The notes below the pieces were generated by a model. That model was not told the origin of the DNA. It saw only the letters and a list, made by a program, of their open reading frames with translations, and did not search any database. 8,539 nucleotides of DNA from Candidatus Aerophobota bacterium (GTDB lineage: Bacteria; Aerophobota; Aerophobia; Aerophobales; B3-G15): positions 1-8,539 of the forward strand of contig DRTT01000102.1 of assembly GCA_011372105.1 (NCBI GenBank), read 5' to 3'. Shown in pieces: positions 5,361 to 8,539 of this stretch (positions within the stretch are counted from its first letter, which is position 1; the number at the start of each line of letters is the position of its first letter). The position numbers were made by a program, and so were the translations under genes.

Positions 5361-5372
5361 TAGTTAAAAAAA
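5342..5372. repeat. Perfect 10-bp inverted repeat between divergent promoters
   Basis: TTTTTTTAAC (5342-5351) and GTTAAAAAAA (5363-5372) are perfect inverted copies separated by 11 bases, with arm centres 21 bp apart (two helical turns). The repeat covers the spacer of the leftward promoter and ends 5 bp before the rightward -10. It could be an operator for a dimeric regulator, or A-tract DNA that bends and acts as an UP element. Because the arms are mostly A/T runs, chance is a real possibility. Confidence 0.45.
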
Positions 5373-5374
5373 TT

Positions 5375-5383
5375 TGATAAAAT
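5375..5383 (+). promoter_or_regulatory. Extended -10 (TGATAAAAT) for the esterase-pyrG operon
   Basis: TGATAAAAT, with TAAAAT at 5378-5383, lies 31 bases before the ATG at 5415. The transcript would start near 5390 with a leader of about 25 bases containing GGAGG (5406-5410), four bases from the ATG. The long A-tract directly upstream (5366-5372) could serve as an UP-like element. No clear -35 is seen. Confidence 0.58.
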
Positions 5384-5414
5384 CTATTTATAGAAAAAAC
5401 TATATGGAGGTAAG

Positions 5415-6149
5415 ATGGATATAAAATCCATTGATATTAAAGGGTATGAGAATGTGGGAGTTCTTTTAATTCATGGGTTTTTAGGGACCCCCTTTTCTCT
5501 TAAACCTCAGATTGAGGCTCTTAAGGAGAAAGGATACCATGTAAAAGCTCCGCTTCTTCCAGGACATGGAACAGACTGGAGAGATTTGAAGAATACAAAT
5601 TACTGGGATTGGATAGGCAAAGTAGAAACTTCCCTATATGAATTAACGCAGGAAACGGACAATGTATTTGTCGGTGGTCTATCTATGGGAGGCACTCTAT
5701 CCATTCATATGGCAGAGAATCATCCAGATAGAATCAAAGGAATTTTTCCCATAAATCCTGCGATAAGCTTGGATAATCCTCTTGTAAAATTTATATGGTT
5801 GCTTAAGTATATTGTTCCCTCTATAAAAGCACCTCCGACAGATACAAGAGACAAGAGTGTAAAAGAGATTAATTATGACAGAATGCCTACTCAGATAGTT
5901 TATGAACTCTATAAATTGCTTAGATTAACTGATAAACACCTTGACAAGGTGAAATGCCCAGTACTACTTTTAGCATCATTTGAAGATCACATTGTTCCAC
6001 TTGAGCAGAAAAGATACATCTTTGATGGCATAAGCTCTTCGGAAAAGGATTTTGTTATCCTTAAAGATTCCTACCACACTGCAACTCTTGATTTTGATAA
6101 GGATAGGATAAGCAAACTCATTATTAAATTTATAGAGAGTCACATATGA
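5415..6149 (+). CDS. Alpha/beta-hydrolase, carboxylesterase/monoacylglycerol lipase type
   Basis: A 244-residue cytosolic serine hydrolase resembling Est30-type carboxylesterases and bacterial monoacylglycerol lipases, with normal length for that group. LLIHGFLGTP (17-26) forms the oxyanion-hole loop, LLPGHGTDWRDL (47-58) follows, and the nucleophile Ser90 lies in GGLSMGG (87-93). Asp191 in ASFEDHIVP and His221 in DSYHTATLD complete the catalytic triad. Residues about 117-175 are probably the cap over the active site. The expected reaction is hydrolysis of short- to medium-chain acyl esters; the true substrate is unknown. A GGAGG four bases before the ATG sets the start. The stop overlaps the start of pyrG as ATGA (6146-6149). 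Confidence 0.92.
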   Translation: MDIKSIDIKGYENVGVLLIHGFLGTPFSLKPQIEALKEKGYHVKAPLLPGHGTDWRDLKNTNYWDWIGKVETSLYELTQETDNVFVGGLSMGGTLSIHMAENHPDRIKGIFPINPAISLDNPLVKFIWLLKYIVPSIKAPPTDTRDKSVKEINYDRMPTQIVYELYKLLRLTDKHLDKVKCPVLLLASFEDHIVPLEQKRYIFDGISSSEKDFVILKDSYHTATLDFDKDRISKLIIKFIESHI

Positions 6150-7711
6150 GAAAATATATATTTATAACAGGCGGAGTAATGTCATCCCTTGGTAAAGGGA
6201 TAATTGCTTCATCTATTGGTTTGATATTAAAGAGCATGGGAAAGAGAGTTTCAATACTTAAGTTCGATCCATATCTCAATGTAGATGCAGGTTCCATGAA
6301 TCCTTACCAACATGGTGAAGTCTTTGTAACTGCGGATGGGGGTGAGGTAGATTTAGATCTTGGTCACTATGAAAGATTTCTTAGTAAGAATATGACAAGA
6401 ATAAATAACGTTACAAGTGGAAATTTATACAAAAGTATAATTGAGAAAGAAAGAAAAGGAGATTTTCTTGGACAAACCATTCAGGTTATTCCTCATCTTA
6501 CGCATGAGATAAAGGAAAGAATTAGACTTGTTGGTGAGAGAGAAGAGAGTGATGTGGTTATTATTGAAATTGGTGGAACTGTTGGAGATATAGAGTCGCT
6601 TCCTTTTCTTGAAGCAGCTTTTGAGTTTAAAGGAGAGGAGGATTCCTATTTCTTTCACGTTACATATGTTCCATACCTTGAAACCACCCAGGAGTTTAAA
6701 ACAAAACCCACCCAGCATTCTGTTAAAGAGCTAAGAAGTATAGGGATTCACCCTGATGCCCTTTTCTTAAGGTCAAAAATGAAGGTTGGTGAGGAAGAGA
6801 AAAAGAAAATTTCCAAGTATCTGGGAATCCCTATTAAAAATATATTTGGGGTGGAAAATCTTTCCTCACCATACTTTGTTCCAGAGCACCTACTGAATTC
6901 AGGAATCAAAGATACTCTTCATGAACTCGGACTCGAGAGCAAAAAACTGGATTTATCAGAATGGATTAATTTTACCGCTTCCTTAAAAAAAGAGAGAAGG
7001 AAAAAGAAAGTTGGAATAATTGGCAAGTATGTAACTTTGAAGGATTCTTATATATCACTTGAGGAAGCTATACTTCACGCAGGAGCAAAAGCAGAGATTG
7101 ATCCAGAGATTAACTGGATTTCCTCTGAGGATATAGAAAAAGGTAAGAAAATACCAGACGATATTGATGGAATTATAATTCCAGGTGGTTTTGGCAAAAG
7201 GGGAATAGAGGGAATGATGATGAGTGTAAGATATGCAAGAGAAAACAAAATTCCCTTTCTTGGAATATGTCTTGGTCTTCAGATTGTGGTAATAGAGTTC
7301 TTTAGAAATAGAGTTGGCTGGAAAGATGCACACTCTACAGAGTTTAATAAAGATACGAGCCATCCTGTCATAGATTTACTTTCCTCCCAAAGAGAGATTG
7401 AAATGCTTGGAGGAACTATGAGGTTAGGAGAGGGAGAAGTTATTATAGAGGAGGGAAGCTTAGCTGAAGAAATATATAAAACAAAAGTTATTAGAGAGAG
7501 ACACAGGCATAGATATACATTTAACCTTTCATACCTTAATGTTTTAAAAGATTATGAAATGGATGTATCTGGAAGGTCAAGACAGGGAGAGGTTGAAATA
7601 GTGGAGATTAAGAATCATCCGTTCTTTATAGGCGTTCAGTTCCATCCAGAGTTCTCCTCCAAACCTCTCAATCCAAATCCTTTATTTGTCTCTTTTCTCA
7701 AGCATCTCTAA
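6146..7711 (+). CDS. pyrG: CTP synthase
   Basis: A 521-residue enzyme that makes CTP from UTP using ATP and glutamine, the last step of pyrimidine nucleotide synthesis. The synthase (amidoligase) domain spans about 1-265: TGGVMSSLGKGI (8-19, P-loop region), DLDLGHYERF (69-78), EIGGTVGDIES (141-151) and KTKPTQHSVKEL (185-196). The class I glutamine amidotransferase domain spans about 286-521: GICLGLQ (373-379) with nucleophile Cys375, GGTMRLG (422-428), ERHRHRY (451-457) and FHPEF (499-503) with the catalytic His500 and Glu502. It is slightly short compared with the usual 530-550 residues, but all motifs are present. It is expressed with the upstream esterase by an ATGA overlap and has no strong ribosome site of its own. 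Its last 30 bases overlap the convergent pseudouridine synthase gene. Confidence 0.97.
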   Translation: MRKYIFITGGVMSSLGKGIIASSIGLILKSMGKRVSILKFDPYLNVDAGSMNPYQHGEVFVTADGGEVDLDLGHYERFLSKNMTRINNVTSGNLYKSIIEKERKGDFLGQTIQVIPHLTHEIKERIRLVGEREESDVVIIEIGGTVGDIESLPFLEAAFEFKGEEDSYFFHVTYVPYLETTQEFKTKPTQHSVKELRSIGIHPDALFLRSKMKVGEEEKKKISKYLGIPIKNIFGVENLSSPYFVPEHLLNSGIKDTLHELGLESKKLDLSEWINFTASLKKERRKKKVGIIGKYVTLKDSYISLEEAILHAGAKAEIDPEINWISSEDIEKGKKIPDDIDGIIIPGGFGKRGIEGMMMSVRYARENKIPFLGICLGLQIVVIEFFRNRVGWKDAHSTEFNKDTSHPVIDLLSSQREIEMLGGTMRLGEGEVIIEEGSLAEEIYKTKVIRERHRHRYTFNLSYLNVLKDYEMDVSGRSRQGEVEIVEIKNHPFFIGVQFHPEFSSKPLNPNPLFVSFLKHL

Positions 7712-8539
7712 GACATTACTAAAATAATCTGGTAGAGGAGTCTCAAAACTCATAAGTTCTTTTGTCCGTGGATGTGTAAACACAATTTTTTTAGCGTGGA
7801 GAAGCTGACCTTTTAAATTAAACTCTGAAATCCCATACATTTTATCACCCACTATGGGGTAGCCAATATATGAGAGATGTACTCTTATCTGATGAGTCCT
7901 TCCAGTTTTTAAGGAAACCTCAAGAAGTGTGTACCCTTTAAATCTCTCTATAACCTCAAAATATGTAAATGCTTCTTTTCCTCTTAAGGAAGGAGTAACT
8001 AATTTTTTACCTGTAAATCCCTTAAGGAGTGGTATTTCAATTTCCCCCTCATCCTCAGGAACCTCTCCTTTTACAAGAGCCCAGTAAATTCTCTTTATCT
8101 TTCTCTCTTTTAAATTTCTTGAAAGAATTCTATGTGCAAAATCGTTCTTTGCCACAATCAAGAGTCCAGATGTATCTCTGTCAAGCCTATGAACAATCCC
8201 AGGCCTTAAAACACCCCCAATACCAGATAAATCCTTTGAATGAAAGAGAAGTGCGTTGACAAGTGTTCCTGCTCTCTGTCTTCCAACAGGATGTGTTAAC
8301 ATTCCTTGAGGTTTGTTGACCACTATTATATCTTTATCCTCATATAGAATCTCTATTGGTAGGTCTTCGGGTTCAACGTCAAGTTTTCTTGGAGATGGTA
8401 TCATTACTTCTATTATTTCGTCTCTTTTTATTTTATAGGATGGTTTATCTTTTACCTCCCCATCTACAAGAACCTTACCAGATTTTATAAGTTCCTGAAC
8501 ATAGCTTCTGCTTACTCTATGCATTTGCCTTGTAAGGAA
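7682..8539 (-). CDS. rluD: RluA/RluD-family 23S rRNA pseudouridine synthase (5' end outside window)
   Basis: The reading frame is open to the window's edge, and the five codons before the ATG at 8524 encode FLTRQ. This fits the expected start of the S4 domain (FLT...SRSYVQELIKSGKVLVDG), so the true start lies beyond 8539 and the ATG at 8524 is internal. The S4 RNA-binding domain is followed by the catalytic domain: DIIVVNKPQGMLTHP (65-79, counted from 8524), GIVHRLDRDTSGLLIVAKN (109-127) with catalytic Asp115, and GRTHQIRVHL (208-217). Such enzymes convert uridines of 23S rRNA, in RluD those near helix 69, to pseudouridine. The exact target and the choice between RluD and RluC are uncertain. 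The 3' end overlaps the end of pyrG by 30 bases. Confidence 0.93.
   Translation of the reverse strand, partial: FLTRQMHRVSRSYVQELIKSGKVLVDGEVKDKPSYKIKRDEIIEVMIPSPRKLDVEPEDLPIEILYEDKDIIVVNKPQGMLTHPVGRQRAGTLVNALLFHSKDLSGIGGVLRPGIVHRLDRDTSGLLIVAKNDFAHRILSRNLKERKIKRIYWALVKGEVPEDEGEIEIPLLKGFTGKKLVTPSLRGKEAFTYFEVIERFKGYTLLEVSLKTGRTHQIRVHLSYIGYPIVGDKMYGISEFNLKGQLLHAKKIVFTHPRTKELMSFETPLPDYFSNVLEMLEKRDK

Noticed and set aside
5145..5363. 72-codon + strand frame over the symporter remnant
   Set aside because: It is antisense to a stretch with clear symporter similarity and has no ribosome site; it looks like a shadow.
7055..7363. Long - strand frame inside pyrG (and a similar one at 6425-6718)
   Set aside because: Both lie opposite highly conserved CTP synthase motifs and have unusual composition and no start signals.
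7706..7737. CTCTAAGA ... TCTGGTAGAG repeat as a terminator after pyrG
   Set aside because: The stem is bulged, with a long loop and no T-run following.

Overview
This window looks like a piece of a compact, AT-rich bacterial chromosome, probably from a thermophilic or anaerobic lineage. It is clearly bacterial: it has Shine-Dalgarno sites of the AGGAGG type, TGnTATAAT-like promoters, a UvrA C-terminus, an RluD-type pseudouridine synthase and CTP synthase. The adenosine-specific kinase, DUF763 and Mth938-type proteins are families shared by archaea and thermophilic bacteria. Lysine and glutamate are frequent and arginine is mostly AGA/AGG. I cannot name the genus from sequence alone.

Layout. 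Bases 1-58 hold the last 18 codons of a uvrA-like gene on the + strand, which meets a leftward cluster (UPF0316 membrane protein, MgtC/SapB-family protein, DUF763 protein; 2343 down to 53). A rightward cluster then begins from a 33-bp divergent gap: two unrecognised membrane proteins (2377-3197), an adenosine-specific kinase (3240-3722), an Mth938/DUF498 protein (3719-4060) and a small predicted alpha/beta-barrel protein (4091-4414). It meets a leftward Asp/Glu racemase (5097-4411). The racemase sits directly behind the remains of a sodium:dicarboxylate (DAACS) symporter gene (5296-5094) that has kept its promoter, its ribosome binding site, its N-terminus and probably its last codons. Divergent from this is an esterase-pyrG pair (5415-7711), which meets a leftward RluD-type gene that runs off the window's end.

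How it is wired. Genes are packed very tightly. Five codirectional junctions are ATGA stop/start overlaps. All three convergent pairs overlap at their stop codons, by 6, 4 and 30 bp. Two genes (mgtC-like at 1782 and the membrane protein at 2377) have an extended -10 exactly 7 bp before the ATG and no Shine-Dalgarno site, so they are predicted to make leaderless mRNAs. The other inferred promoters serve genes with strong Shine-Dalgarno sites.

I found no mobile element, CRISPR array, RNA gene or clearly new multi-gene system. The most notable items are the collapsed symporter gene in front of the racemase, the leaderless promoters, a hairpin with T-runs on both sides at the uvrA/DUF763 stop codons, and a perfect 10-bp inverted repeat between the divergent promoters near 5357. 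No stretch over 300 bases lacks a gene.
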